Shown here one piece after another: positions 10,255 through 21,301 of a stretch of 64,000 nt of DNA. The position numbers and the translations under genes were made by a program. The number at the start of each line of letters is the position of its first letter. Position 1 is the first letter of the stretch. Under the pieces are notes generated by a model. The model had not been told where the DNA came from. It saw nothing but the letters and a program-made list of their open reading frames with translations, and ran no database searches. Origin of the DNA: Leptodactylus fallax (lineage: Eukaryota; Chordata; Amphibia; Anura; Leptodactylidae); assembly GCA_947044405.1 (NCBI GenBank), contig CAMRHE010000197.1:930001-994000 (forward strand), read 5' to 3'.

Positions 10255-11697
10255 TGTTCTTGTAGTACCATTGGCTTCTGTGTTTTGCCTTTCAATGTGT
10301 ACAGTCGCCAGTTCTCTTCCAACATTATGGTTGTGGGTAAGGACAGCTAGCTTAGTCCTGGCCTACATGGCATCAATGCCAAAATGTATGTGTTTGGTTC
10401 TATATTTAAGGATCGCTAACAATTTTCTGAATTTGTAGAAATGGGACTGTTTCTTTGTTAAGCCAAAGAACTTGAGCATCATCGTCGTCATCAATTTGTT
10501 CCAGGGATCTGTGTCTGCATTTGTTGTAAAGCTCGCCCTTCCATGTGTGCTGGTTACAGATATGTTTGAGTAGGGAAAGCCAGCATTCATGCAAATTGTG
10601 GACATTGACTACACAAGTCTATATGGACCACCAAAAGTGAAGAGTGATTTTTGTCATTCCGCAGAGTTATAGCTTTGCAGAACTTTTGACGACCTGCTTT
10701 AGATAATTTTTTTGTTGATTGACTTGACATAATGCCAAATGTGAAACTGATGGCGGATCAGAGTATAATCCATACACATCTTTTCCCAAATGCCAACATG
10801 ACGATCGAAGGCAAAAATGCATATGTTGTATCCCTCTTCTAACAATCAATTCATGACTATGCCAAAGCTGAATTTTTCCAGATAATGAACATTGCGATCT
10901 TTGGACAACTTCAAAATCTAGAATTTTCTCACTCAAACAGTCCATGACTGAATAAATATAATATTTTACACTGAGAACAGGGCTTTTACATTGTCCGTCA
11001 CTAGCAACACACAGTTGGGTCTGCAATTCAGCATGGTTCTTTTCCTTCTGTCAAGCATGATCTATGGCGGGAAACAAAAAGTTAGGTTGGTAACGAGAGT
11101 ATGTTTTTTTCAGAAATACTAACAAGACCAAAGATGTTAAACAGCTCGTTCACTTTTTGAAATTTAAGCCTGCTAAATAAGACACCTGCCAGGAGGGTAT
11201 TCCCAGAACTATATCATCCTATTTTGGGCTGTGTTTCTAGAATTAGAAAGGTATGTCCTTGGTAAAACTTACCATTTACACGACAGTTAGATCTGTCATA
11301 ACGTTTAGAAAAAGATTTTACCGGATAGTTGCAATTGCTATAATATCGACATTTTATCTTATAGAGGAAATTATCCAAACACGATTCAAATATAATAAAT
11401 TTTTTATCTTGAACCTGGTTCGGAAAGATGTTCTATTTCTGGAGCAGATGATATTTTATCTCCATAAATGATTGCTGCATATCCTACCAGATCAGAATCA
11501 TTCAAAGAAGACTCTGCAACGTAGTCCGGATTTTTACTGTCTTCAATGGTCGCCACATCCTCCTCTGCTGAAACTTCACCAGTGTTTCCTAAAGGGTCAT
11601 TATTTTCAGGAATCTGAGAAAGTGGACGAAAACCAGCCATAAATTCCTGAGATTCGAGATGTTCGTCTTTTTCTGGTTCTAATTGCAAAAGTGGCAT
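10255..11697 (-). pseudogene. Kolobok transposase, catalytic and C-terminal part
   Basis: Read leftward from 11697: an acidic linker (LQLEPEKDEHLES), then after a frameshift KKFIIFESCLDNFLYKIKC, a Cys-rich stretch, and GNTLLAGVLFSRLKFQKVNELF. Next comes ASDGQCKSPVLSVKYYIYSVMD (10.9-11.0 kb), the region that carries the first catalytic Asp in Kolobok proteins. Then come FHIWHYVKSINKKLSKA, HECWLSLLKHICNQHTW and LAVLTHNHNVGRELATV near the C-terminus. Several frameshifts and stops break it. The run into the LTR at 10245 shows the retroelement landed in the last codons. Family recognition rests on these motifs. Confidence 0.7.
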
Positions 11698-11905
11698 TTT
11701 TTTTTTTAAACTGTAATTTTTATTAATTTAGCAAAAATTTACAAAAAACATTACAACAATAAAGATAAAAGAGAAATAAGAACAGAAGAAACAAATAATA
11801 TGACAAAGTCGGCAATAATTATGTAAACTAGCGACAAACAAGGGGAGAGGAGACAGAAAACATCAGGAAAAGGTGGGGGTGGGGGCAGAAAGCAGGGAAG
11901 GAAGA

Positions 11906-12552
11906 TCAGAGACCATGCAGTATACAGTACTTGTCCCAAGGGGCCCATATCGACTGGAAGTTCTCCACCATATTATGCAGTGTAGCCGTGAGAAACTCCA
12001 GACTCCTTACATCCTTAACACGAGCCACCAGAGCCAGGCCTGTAGGGGGCTGAGTACTCCTCCAATGCAGGGCTACCAGGGTCTTAGCTGCAGTGCAAAT
12101 GTACAAGAATAATTTAGAGGACCCTTTACCCAGATGTCTGGAGGGAAGGTTAAGGAGATAAACCAGAGGGTCCAGTGGAACACTCTAGAGGAAGAGAGTA
12201 TCAATGAAGGACTTAACTTCAACCCAAAAGGAATGGATCAGGGGGCAGCCCCAAAATATATGAAACAGCGATCCCGTATCTGAGAGGCATCTCCAGCAGG
12301 TGGAGGGAACACTGGGATTGAGAGCATGGAGAAGAACCGGAGTATGGTACCAGTGCATTAAAATCTTGTACTGAGTCTCACGGAAAGTTATACAAGTAGA
12401 GGACTTAGCAGCACGGGACCAAATGATCTGCCACTGGGCTGGTGAGATCTGCTTGCCCAAGGCCTTGGGCCAACAAGTCATATATTTGTGGGTCAGAGGG
12501 GACCGCCCCTCTGGAGAGGATAATAGGCGATATATGTCCGAAGTCAGACCTG
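11906..12552 (-). pseudogene. LINE ORF2 C-terminal fragment
   Basis: Minus strand: HKYMTCWPKALG, QWQIIWSRAAKSS, FRETQYKILMHWYHTP, then the Cys-His region CWRCLSDTGSLFHIFWGCP. It ends with LEFLTATLHNMVENF and the stop near 11906. Nearly the same motifs, in the same order, are in the full LINE copy at 36653-37774. Frameshifts are present. Confidence 0.85.
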
Positions 12553-12597
12553 TCAGAGTTAAAAATAAACCCAGGTAGATTAGGTAAATAAGTCAGG

Positions 12598-13124
12598 TGT
12601 AACCCAACAACCCAACCCGGTACCGGTAATAAGACAGAGACGACACAGATTTGTCAGTAACTGCCAGAGATCTCCTGTGGGAGAAGCACTGGTTGTTTAT
12701 TTTATAGAGTATAAACCAAGAGTAGCAATCAATCATATTACGTAAATTGGGGATGGGTTATTGGCATACAAATATGGGATTTTACACAATTTCTGGGAAT
12801 TCATCTCAAATTATATTTAACCCATGTTACACAATAGTTCTTATGTTACCTAACAATAATGGATGAAGTAATCTTGACTCCCTCGCATCCTTCAACCATA
12901 TCTGTGACCATATCTGGTCAGACTGTCTACACAAAAAGTTGGTAGTACAAATTGTTTACTGTGTATAAAAATGAGAATATGTACAAAAATGGTAAAAACA
13001 GGGAGAGGTCATCATGGCTGATATGAAATACAAAGTCTTGGTTCATAATGCATGAGTATATATGTATGGCTATATGAGGTTACAATGTAGGATATATAAG
13101 ATTAGCTATAGGATTACTCTAACA
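12598..13124 (-). repeat. ERV LTR
   Basis: 527 bases, TG...CA on the minus strand, immediately downstream of the purine tract. It has a poly(A)-signal-like AAATAAAC near 12700 and lies within LINE sequence. No target duplication can be tested because the other end of the element is missing. Confidence 0.55.
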
Positions 13125-13624
13125 TTACTCCCCTCTCTTTATCATTTTTATACAGGTCACATGGACAAAGTCTAACTCCCTTGTTAACTAGGATAGTAAT
13201 TAGAGTCACCCTACCTACCCAAAGTGTGAGAATACTAATTTTCACAGACTGAGGGATGCCTGCATCCGTCCAGATGACTCCAATACATAACTATCCTTCT
13301 ACCTATCAATATTTTATCCATGTTACCTATACAAAAAGGATTATAAAGAATTTTAGGGAGCAATTAGCTTTCCTGTACTTATGAAAAGATTATATATTGG
13401 TTATAAAAATTACGAATATTAATTTATATGAGTCCATTATAATAAAGTTTCCTTAGCATGATTCTTCTGCATCAACTTGCTGATGAAGTTCCTCAAACGA
13501 AGGGACTTCCACAATAGATGCAATTGGCAAGGTTCTCCAATGCTTCTTTTCCACATGAGTTGCACATGTATTTCTAAGAAGTCAGTATCACCATGGCATT
13601 GTCATCTTTAGATACAGATTCAGA

Positions 13625-14085
13625 TTAAAATTTCCCTGAAAAACATTGACATTTTAGTATCCTTTTACATATTAGTAAAAGAAGCTTCACCAAGATATAT
13701 ATTATCAGAATTTAAAAACATCCTTAGAAAATGACATGGAAAATACCAGAAATCCAGCCTCCCAATCCCTTAAACCAATTAAGGGGTTCAACCAGGATAT
13801 CCACTTAGGCCAACTGAAATCTTCTCCTGAGTGAATTCTCCTGAATTTTTCTTTTAGTTTCACTACTTCCTCTAAATCATAGGCTATTCTGAGCATACCT
13901 TGAGGATTTTTAATTTATTAACAGGAATCATTCCCATATCTATTAATGCAACTGGTTTGTGACTTCCATTGTTCCTCACGTCTTTCGAGAGAAAACCAGG
14001 TACCAGTTTTTGTGGTAATGTTTACCTGCCACCACGGAAACTGGACCCATCCAGTAATATGCGAAGCTACAGAAGTTTCTTTACT
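13625..14085 (-). pseudogene. Env-like transmembrane protein remnant
   Basis: Three short minus-strand segments in different frames resemble the end of a retroviral envelope transmembrane subunit. They are a Trp-rich ectodomain piece with an N-glycosylation site and paired cysteines, a WPKWISWLNPLIG membrane-proximal piece, and a hydrophobic KLLLLIC segment followed by cysteines typical of a cytoplasmic tail. Stops and frameshifts separate them. The retroviral genus cannot be assigned. It is not functional. Confidence 0.5.
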
Positions 14086-14090
14086 GGGGC

Positions 14091-15863
14091 ACGAGTCTCG
14101 GAAGAGTGGTGTGAGGGTTGGTAAGAGTCAGCAAGACATCATCTGCAAAAAGAGAGATTTTAAAGTTTCGATCTCGTACCATAACCCCCGTAATATCAGA
14201 GTTGGATCTAATCTTAGCAGCCTGGGGTTCAATACAGAGAACAAAAATGAGGGAGGAAAGGGGACAACACTGACGAGTGCCGTTAGGGATAGAGAATGGG
14301 GAGGAGGAAGCATAGGGGAGTTTGACTACTGCAGAGGGAGAGGAGTAAAGCGCAGAATCTGCCTTGAGAAACGCTCCTGAGAAGCCAAAGCGCTCCAGGG
14401 TGGCCATCATGAAAGACCAGTCCAGACAGTCAAAGGCCTTCTCTGCATCAAGGCTTAAGAGGAGTGTAGGAATAGAGGAGTGGTTGGCCACATCTATTAA
14501 ATCCACAGCCCTTCTGGTGTTGTCTCCCCCCTGACGACAGGGGACAAATCCGACCTGGTCCTTGTGGATAAGAGATGGAAGCCAAGCATTGAGGCGGTTC
14601 GCCAAGAGTTTAGTAAAAAGTTTCAGGTCAGAGTTCAGGAGGGCTATCGGTCAGTAGTTAGAACACTCCTGAAGGTCTTTGTTTGGCTTGGGAACTAAAA
14701 TGATGTGGGAGTGAAGCATGGAGTGGGGAACAGGAATATTATCCAAGAAGACATTGAAAAGCCCTCGAAGCTAAGGCAGCAGGTCCGACTGGAAAGTTTT
14801 ATAATACAGGTAGGTAAATCCATCAGGACCTGGAGCCCTACCATTAGGCAAACCCCTCAAAACATCGACAAGCTCCTCATCTGTGATGGCAGAATTAAGG
14901 GAGTCAAGGGCCGAAGGGGGAAGGGAAGGAAGAGGGCAAGAATCTAGGTACGAACGTAGGTCGGTATGAGCAATGGAGGGGGCAGAGCCAGACCTTATAG
15001 GGAGGTTATACAGTGGTGTATAGTAGGCCTGAAACACAGATGTCACAACATCAGGGTGATGGAGAAGGTTTCCCGTGGAGTCTCGAACATTAGGGGTAGA
15101 GGAAGCCTGATGGTCCCTGGGGGTCCGAGCCAGTAGGGAGTGGGCCTTATTGCCCCTTTCATAATAGTGCTGTCGGGTGTATAAAAGAAAACATTGGGTG
15201 GCATGGGTAGCCAAGTCCCTCAGGTCAGCTCGGGCAGCCACCAGCTGTCGAATCAAGGAAAGGTAGGGGCAGGCCATTAAGCGCTCCATGAGGGACCTAA
15301 TTTTGTAAAGTAAGGCGGCCTCTCTAGCCCTCCGGTCTTTCTTGAGCCACGTGGAAAGAGCAATGCAGTGACCACGCATGACCGCCTTATGGGCTTCCCA
15401 AAGATTCTTGAAGATGGGATCGCAGAGCAGAGCGCAAGGTCTCCGAGTGCATTAAAGACTCGTTTAAACGCCAGTGGCAGAGCCGAGTCGGCACTGGAGT
15501 GGAAGAGAGATAGGCCCAACGTCTGCATCAACAAGCAAGGGTCAGGGTGTTACCAAAAAAGTAATCTATTCTGGAGTGTGTGTTGTGCGGGTGGGAGAAA
15601 AAGGTTTATGAGCAGGCAGAGGGATAAGTGACACGTCCCAGGATGTACAGAGCCATAGAGCGCAACAAGTGGCGAAATTCCCTGGCAAGGCGAAGCTGCA
15701 AGGTGGGCATAGGGTTATCGCGGAGAGACAAACGGTCCACTCGCTCAGAGAAGAATAAATTAAAATCCCCACCAAGCAGCCAGGCTGCACCAGCGAAGGT
15801 CCGCAAGCGAGCCAGAACCTTACGAAGGTAGGAAAGTTGAGAAGAATTAGGAGCATAGATATT
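14091..15863 (-). pseudogene. LINE ORF2 fragment: endonuclease end and reverse transcriptase
   Basis: Minus strand from 15863: NIYAPNSSQLSYLRKV (endonuclease), LLGGDFN, then the RT with NGRAPGPDGFTYLYYKTF, VGFVPCRQGGDNTRRA, LLSLDAEKAFD and the catalytic LFADDVLL near 14150. This copy keeps FADD, whereas the full-length LINE has FAND. Multiple frameshifts. Confidence 0.85.
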
Positions 15864-16103
15864 AGTGGCATTTTCTTTAATGGAGATGTAAAGTCTGGAG
15901 TTACAACAACTGGTTTGTACTTGTTTGTAGAGGCCGAGCACTCAAAGTACTTACAATTGGAGAGGGAAACTGTGGCTCTTCAGGTACCAAAACCACTGGT
16001 GATGCTTGAGAGTCTTGTTTTAAAATAATGATGTAATTCAGGAGAGAAAAATCAGTCTGAGTGGAGACAGAGAATTTTTGGTCTTGCTGCTCGTCAAACA
16101 CAT
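15864..16103 (-). pseudogene. Kolobok transposase, middle part
   Basis: Minus strand: VFDEQQDQKFSVSTQTDFSL, then a linker read in two frames up to KPVVVTPDFTSP at the LINE site. It lies exactly between the DIRS (ending at ATT 16104) and the LINE target duplication. It reads in frame with the THAP part when the DIRS is skipped. Confidence 0.65.
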
Positions 16104-16260
16104 ATTCCCCTTACGTCCGACAGCAGCACAATATGGGGTATCTCTGCCCCTGTGTGTTGTTTAGGACAGTGGAACCTTTAATTAGCACCAAATTTAAGGT
16201 GCCTCCTACTAGCCCTATAAGAGGGCACCTGAGACCTCCCTCCACTGTGTTTTTTTCTGT
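16104..16260 (+). repeat. DIRS left inverted terminal repeat
   Basis: ATTCCCCTTACGTCCGACAG... is repeated inverted at the right end, through the segment GCACCTGAGACCTCCCTCCACTGTG. It continues into an AT/GC-mixed leader with no coding until 16841. Confidence 0.88.
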
Positions 16261-16840
16261 CCTGTGTGGGACAGGTGGACGGAGGTCTCTGGTGACCTCC
16301 CGTTGCTAGGGGTTTTTTTCCCTAAAAAAGCTCCTGGCTTACCTTTTGGGGGTACCTCGGTCCTTTCCTACGTTCCTAAGATCCTCAGGTCCTTCGGGCC
16401 TTTTTCCGCCCCGCAGCGCAGCGTTACCCGGCTCATCGCTCTGCAGGCAGCGCGATCCCGGAAGTAAGCGGGGAACCTCTTCGGCCGGAACCTTTTTTCG
16501 GTCCCGTGTTCCCCCGGGGGAAGGAAGCCTTTGCGCACCACCGCGGCCTACTTCCGGTTTTCTCGGAAAAGTGCGGTAAGTTTGAAAATTGGAATATTTT
16601 CTTTCTTTGGCTCCTCCCCTCGCTGCTGTATTACATTTAAAAGGGCTTCAGTCCTTTACTGGGTGAGCTCGTGGTTACTAGCTCCTCTGCTGCGGTTTGC
16701 GGTGTCTGGGTTTTTCCTGACAGGATCTTTTTTTCAAGTGACCGATTTAAAAAGTAAGGTACCCCTTGGTTTTTTTCTTCTTGTAAGCGATGCTTGGCAA
16801 TCTTCTATTCTACATTGTCATGTGGCTTTTGATGTTTCAG

Positions 16841-18073
16841 ATGTCATCTTCTGCATCAGGTAATGGCGATGCGCTTAAGAGGAAAAAGTCCTCTAAACGT
16901 AAACACCTAATGTGTTTAGATTGCAATACCCCTTTACCTGACGGCTATGATTTTACCCGCTGTCGCCAATGCCGCGGACCTCCGTCAGAAGAACCTTCTA
17001 TAAGAGAGGTTGTCACCTGGGTAAAGGACTATATGGAGGAGTCTCTTAAGGAGATCCGTTCTTCCATCGCCCAAATTGCCAAGAAACCGCAGGTTGAGAC
17101 ACAGTCCTCCCTACGCATCGCTGACGAAGGTTATCAGATAGTGGACGAGACACTCTCATCTGACGATTCCACTGAAGATTCCAGCAGGCCGTGCTTCCCA
17201 CTCGAAAAATTAAGCTGGCTGCTGAAGTCCATCCGGTCTAAGGATCGTGATGTTGACGGGGAAGCCTCCACGTCCACCTATAGAGGGCCTAGGGTCTTCC
17301 AAGTGGACGAGACATTACAAAGATTAATGTCTTCAGAGTGGAAATGTCCTGAAAAACCTCTTGTGGTTTCTAGGAGGTTCAAGGCTTTATTCCCAGTTGC
17401 TCAATGGGATCAATGGGGTCCTCCTCCCAAGGTGGATATGGCGGTGGCCAAACTGTCCCGCCGCACTATGGTACCATCAGATGATGGATCAAATTTGCAC
17501 GACGCCATGGACAGGCGCATCGACATTACCCTCAAGAAGGCGTATTCAGCTGCCTCGGCCCAGACCGCTGTGGCGGTTGCATCTTGTGAAGTGTCAGCCA
17601 AATTACGCACTGACCTGGTTCATCTCGAGAGGGACATCGATTCTGGAGTCTCCAGAGATGAGCTGCTAGGGTTTCTAGGCTCGGTTTCCCTGGCAGCTGA
17701 ATATTTAGCGGAGGCCTCCCACCATCAATTAAGGCTGGCGGCCAAATCTCTGGCACTTACCACTGCAGCAAGAAGACCTCTATGGTTAAAACCCTGGAGA
17801 GCTGATTTCCCCTCAAAATATAATTTGTGCGCATTACCCTTTGAGCCAGGTAGAGTCTTTGGCAGTGCCCTAGACGAGATCCTGGAGGGCTTGGCTGATA
17901 GGAAGGGTAAAACTTTACCCCAGGCCTTTAGAGGTAGATCTAATTCTGGCCGTGATAGAGGCTATCCGCCTCGTCGTGGACGGCAGTCCCAAAGAGGCTC
18001 TAGATATTCCTCTAGAGGCGCCGTCCGGAGATTCCTGAAGTCTGATGATAAAAAGGAGAAGCCTAGCTTTTGA
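16841..18073 (+). CDS. DIRS ORF1 (gag-like)
   Basis: About 410 codons from ATG 16841; the frame is open from 16790, but the hydrophobic lead there is unlikely to be used. Near the N-terminus is a Cys4 motif, CLDCNTPLP...CRQC. The middle is acidic and Ser-rich. The C-terminus is basic (GRSNSGRDRGYPPRRGR), suggesting nucleic-acid binding. It resembles the first ORF of vertebrate DIRS elements, which is thought to be the structural protein. It is intact, and its last 29 bases overlap the next ORF. Confidence 0.82.
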   Translation: MSSSASGNGDALKRKKSSKRKHLMCLDCNTPLPDGYDFTRCRQCRGPPSEEPSIREVVTWVKDYMEESLKEIRSSIAQIAKKPQVETQSSLRIADEGYQIVDETLSSDDSTEDSSRPCFPLEKLSWLLKSIRSKDRDVDGEASTSTYRGPRVFQVDETLQRLMSSEWKCPEKPLVVSRRFKALFPVAQWDQWGPPPKVDMAVAKLSRRTMVPSDDGSNLHDAMDRRIDITLKKAYSAASAQTAVAVASCEVSAKLRTDLVHLERDIDSGVSRDELLGFLGSVSLAAEYLAEASHHQLRLAAKSLALTTAARRPLWLKPWRADFPSKYNLCALPFEPGRVFGSALDEILEGLADRKGKTLPQAFRGRSNSGRDRGYPPRRGRQSQRGSRYSSRGAVRRFLKSDDKKEKPSF

Positions 18074-19566
18074 CATCAGGAGCAGTCTTCCTGTGGCCGA
18101 GATTCCTGTCGGGGGTCGTCTCCCCCATTTTTTCAACTTCTGGCAGGAAAAAATTCAAGACCCATGGGTCCTGCAGGTAATCCAAAAAGGATATGCAATC
18201 GAGTTCCTCCATCCTCCTCAGGATCGGTTTGTGTTAACTCGCAGCCTGCCTATAATGCAGCAGACTACATTGGAATGCTCCATCCGAGAGTACATTCACA
18301 AGGGAGCCCTGGAGGAAGTCCCTTCTCTAGAAGAAGGATCCGGTGTCTATTCTCCCGTCTTCCTGGTACCAAAACCGGCAGACAAGTGGAGAATGGTCAT
18401 AGACTTAAGGTACCTCAACCGCTTCATCAAAAAGAAGCACTTCCGTATGGAAACCATAAAGTCTGTCACCACTTTTCTCCTCCAAGGCGATGTTTTCGTG
18501 ACTTTGGATCTAAAAGACGCCTATTTGCATATTCCTATTTATCCTCCACACAGAAGGTTTCTAAGGATTGCCGTAGTAGTTTCCGGCCACACGAAGCATT
18601 TTCAGTTCACAGCACTGCCCTTCGGGATCTCCTCTGCTCCCCACACCTTTACAAAGGTAGTGGCTCCTATAGCGGCCGCCCTCAGACTTCAGGGGATATT
18701 CGTGGTGCCTTATCTAGACGACTGGTTGATAAAAGCCCAGTCAGAGTCTGTTCTGCTCCAGCATCTACAGACAGCCGTGTCCCTGTTTCAGAGTCTGGGA
18801 TGGCTTATAAACTGGGAGAAGTCGGTAACGATCCCTTCAACCCGAAGGAAGTTCCTCGGCTACTTCCTGGATTCAGTCCGCCTGCAGGTCTCCTTGACAC
18901 CAGCAAGGAAGGAGAAACTGGTCGGTGCAGTCCGGCACCTCTTCAAAAAGCCGATAGCCTCCATCAGAACATTGATGAAGATCCTAGGCTTGATGTCTTC
19001 CTCAGTGGAGGCAGTCCCATGGGCTTTGTGGCACTTATGTCCCCTCCAGAACTAGTTACTAGGGGCTTGGGATCGCTCCCTTCTTACACTCAGCAAGAAG
19101 ATTTGACTCTCCCCCAGGACCCGTCTTTCCCTCAAGTGGTGGTTGCACCTGAAAGACGGAAGGTCCACGGTCCAACCTTCTTGGACCCTGTTGACTACAG
19201 ATGCATCCCTCTCGGGATGGGGAGCCCATTTGGACGAAAACTCCATAAAGGGAGTCTGGAGCGCTCCAGAAAGAAGGACCTCGTCCAACTGGAAGGAGCT
19301 CAGAGCTGTATATCGTGCCTTACTCCATTTCTCGCCTCTTCTCAAGGGAAGAGCAGTCAAAATCCGGTCAGACAACATGACCACAGTGCTGTACGTGAAC
19401 AGACAGGGAGGCACCAGATCACCAACCCTCCTCAGGGAGGCAGATCTGATATTTACATGGGCAGAGAAAAATCTAACCCATTTATCCGCAGTTCACATCA
19501 AGGGCTCCCTGAACATAGTAGCGGATCGGTTGAGTCGGGGGTCATGCCGTATCAGGAGAATGGTCA
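18045..19566 (+). pseudogene. DIRS reverse transcriptase and RNase H, two stops
   Basis: Starts at ATG 18045 in the overlap with ORF1. RT motifs are WRMVIDLRYLN, VFVTLDLKDAYLHIPI, LPFGISSAPHTFTK and the catalytic VVPYLDDWLI (about 18708). TAG at 19053 and TGA about 75 bases later interrupt the frame. The same frame then gives RNase H: LLTTDASLSGWGAH, WKELRAV, IRSDNMTTVLYVNRQGG, LNIVADRLSR. It would copy the RNA into DNA. A one-base insertion near 19575 shifts the frame into the next domain; the other DIRS copy (47230) lacks it. Confidence 0.88.
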
Positions 19567-20983
19567 CTCAATCCAGAAGTCTTTCATCAGATTACCCTGA
19601 AGTGGGGTCTTCCAGAAATAGACCTCATGGCAACCCGACTCAACGCCAAGGTGGAGACGTTCTGTTCCCTTTACCAGGAGGACAATCCCTTGGCAGTGGA
19701 TGCCCTGTCCATACATCTTCCCTCCAATTCCAATAATACCGAAGGTATTGATGAAAATCAGACAGGACCAAGTCTCTGTGATAGCCATCATTCCATTCTG
19801 GCCAAAAAGAGCTTGGTTTTCCCAACTCATGGAGATGAGTCGAGGGATATATTGGAGGCTTCCCCCCCATCCAGAACCTGGTTTCCCAAGGATCTCTGAA
19901 GTGCCAGGATCTCTGGAGATTCAACCTGACAGCCTGGAGGTTGAGCAGTCCCTACAGCAGGATAGAGGACTGTCAGAGGCTGTCCTGAAGACCCTTTCTT
20001 CTGCAAGAGCAGACTCTACCAATAAGAACTACCAGAGGACAGCCAAGATTTTCATGGAGTGGTGCTCCAAGAAGGGTATTAATAATTTACAACCTTCAAC
20101 GGCTGATATTTTAAATTTTCTTCAGGACGGTTTGGATAAGGGCCTTGCCCCTGCCACTTTGAAAGTGCAGATTGCGGCCCTCTCCGCTCATTTGAACAGA
20201 CGTCTGTCTCAGGATCCTCTGGTTGCAAGGTTCCATAAAGGGGCAATGAGGCTAAAGCCCTCAATATCATCTCCAGTTCCCCAGTGGGACCTTGCGGTAG
20301 TCCTTACAGGCCTGTGCGGTCCTCCATTTGAACCCTTGGAGACTACGGAGCTAAAATATTTGGCATACAAAACCGTTTTTTTGTTGGCTATTACATCTGC
20401 CAAAAGAGTAGGGGAACTCCAGGCTCTCTCTTCTAGAGAACCGTACATTGTGTTTTTTGCAGATAGGGTGCATCTTACATTTTTGCCTGGGTTTAACCCT
20501 AAGGTCCCCTCATGCTATAATAGCAATCAGCTAATTTCGCTACCAGTGTTTTTCCCCACTCCAACCTCTGAGGAGGAAGAAAAGCTCCACACCTTAGATG
20601 TGGTAAGGTGTCTGCGGATTTACCTATCCCGCACTCAACCGTTTAGGAAGGCCGAAAACCTACTAATTAATATGCAGGGTAAAAACAAAGGCCTCAAGGC
20701 TTCCAAGCCTACTCTATCCACATGGATCAAGGAGACAATTAGGTCTTCCTTCCTTATTCAGGAGTTACTCCCTCCAGTTTTTTCTACGGCCCACTCAACC
20801 AGGGCTGTGTCGACTTCTTGGGCTGAGTACCGGTCCTTACCTTTGGACCAGATTTGTGCGGCTGCATCATGGTCATCCCAGTTGACCTTTGTCAAACATT
20901 ATCGTTTAGACATCCGCAGTTCCCAGACAACTGCCTTTGGTCAGACAGTCCTTGACGTTGTAAGGCGAGGAAACCCTCCCTAG
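19567..20983 (+). CDS. DIRS methyltransferase-like region and tyrosine recombinase
   Basis: The first ~130 bases (frame 1) read WGLPEIDLMATRLN...DALSI. From 19700 the final frame reads YIFPPIPIIPKVLMKI...PFWPKRAWF, the region usually assigned to a Dam-like methyltransferase in DIRS elements. A roughly 23-base deletion relative to the copy at 47380 separates the two. The tyrosine recombinase follows intact to TAG 20983: a core-binding part (TNKNYQRTAKIF, GLAPATLKVQIAALS), the first Arg in TSAKRVGEL, the HxxR box HSTRAVSTSWAE, and the Tyr in FVKHYRLD near the end. It would integrate the circular DNA. Confidence 0.85.
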
Positions 20984-21000
20984 GGGAATTACTTGCTATC

Positions 21001-21090
21001 TCCCCATATTGTGCTGCTGTCGGACGTAAGGGGAATCGTTGATTGTAATGTCAATCTGTATTCCCTTAGTCCAGACAGCAGCACAAGGCT
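21001..21090 (+). repeat. DIRS internal complementary region
   Basis: TCCCCATATTGTGCTGCTGT followed by the reverse complement of the left end and then that of the right end, meeting at GGGGAAT|CGTTG. This is the circle-junction template found in DIRS elements. Confidence 0.88.
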
Positions 21091-21129
21091 TCCCTCCCTA
21101 GAAGCTTGTTTCCTTTTACTTTATAATTT

Positions 21130-21301
21130 ACACAGTGGAGGGAGGTCTCAGGTGCCCTCTTATAGGGCTAGTAGGAGGCACCTTAAATTTGGTGCTAATT
21201 AAAGGTTCCACTGTCCTAAACAACACACAGGGGCAGAGATACCCCATATTGTGCTGCTGTCTGGACTAAGGGAATACAGATTGACATTACAATCAACGAT
21301 T
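21130..21301 (+). repeat. DIRS right inverted terminal repeat
   Basis: CACAGTGGAGGGAGGTCTCA onward is the reverse complement of the left end. It carries a distinct outer tail (ACAGATTGACATTACAATC) and stops at ATT 21299-21301, where Kolobok sequence resumes. Confidence 0.88.

Larger units (their letters stand above)
12598..14090 (-). mobile_element. Endogenous retrovirus 3' end (env-like tail plus LTR)
   Basis: On the minus strand, a tryptophan-rich ectodomain and a hydrophobic segment are followed by about 500 untranslated bases. A purine tract (GATAAAGAGAGGGGAG) then precedes an LTR that begins TGTTAGAG at 13124 and ends GGGTTACA at 12598. No second LTR, gag or pol is seen, so this is a fragment, probably left by truncation or deletion together with the surrounding LINE segment. 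Confidence 0.6.
11701..15863 (-). mobile_element. 5'-truncated L1/Tx1-type LINE in Kolobok
   Basis: The 3' end is the poly(T) run at 11701-11709 (poly(A) on the minus strand). The same 3' UTR start occurs in the full-length LINE at 36462. AGTGGCATTTT occurs on both sides (11690-11700 and 15864-15874) as an 11-bp target duplication. The copy is truncated inside the endonuclease domain and has lost about 1 kb between RT and the C-terminal region. An ERV 3' end occupies 12598-14090 in that gap. All coding parts are decayed. Confidence 0.85.
16104..21301 (+). mobile_element. DIRS-type tyrosine-recombinase retrotransposon
   Basis: About 5.2 kb. It has inverted terminal repeats (16104-16260 and 21130-21301) and an internal complementary region at 21001-21090 that joins the reverse complements of both ends. 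It encodes gag-like ORF1, RT/RNase H, a methyltransferase-like region and a tyrosine recombinase. Insertion is at ATT (16104-16106 and 21299-21301) in Kolobok coding sequence without a longer target duplication, as expected for recombinase-mediated integration. Confidence 0.92.

Noticed and set aside
18164..19600. 478-codon open frame
   Set aside because: A shadow of the DIRS RT/RNase H frame; composition is poor in hydrophobic core patterns and it has no motifs, while the overlapping frame carries YLDD and RNase H motifs.
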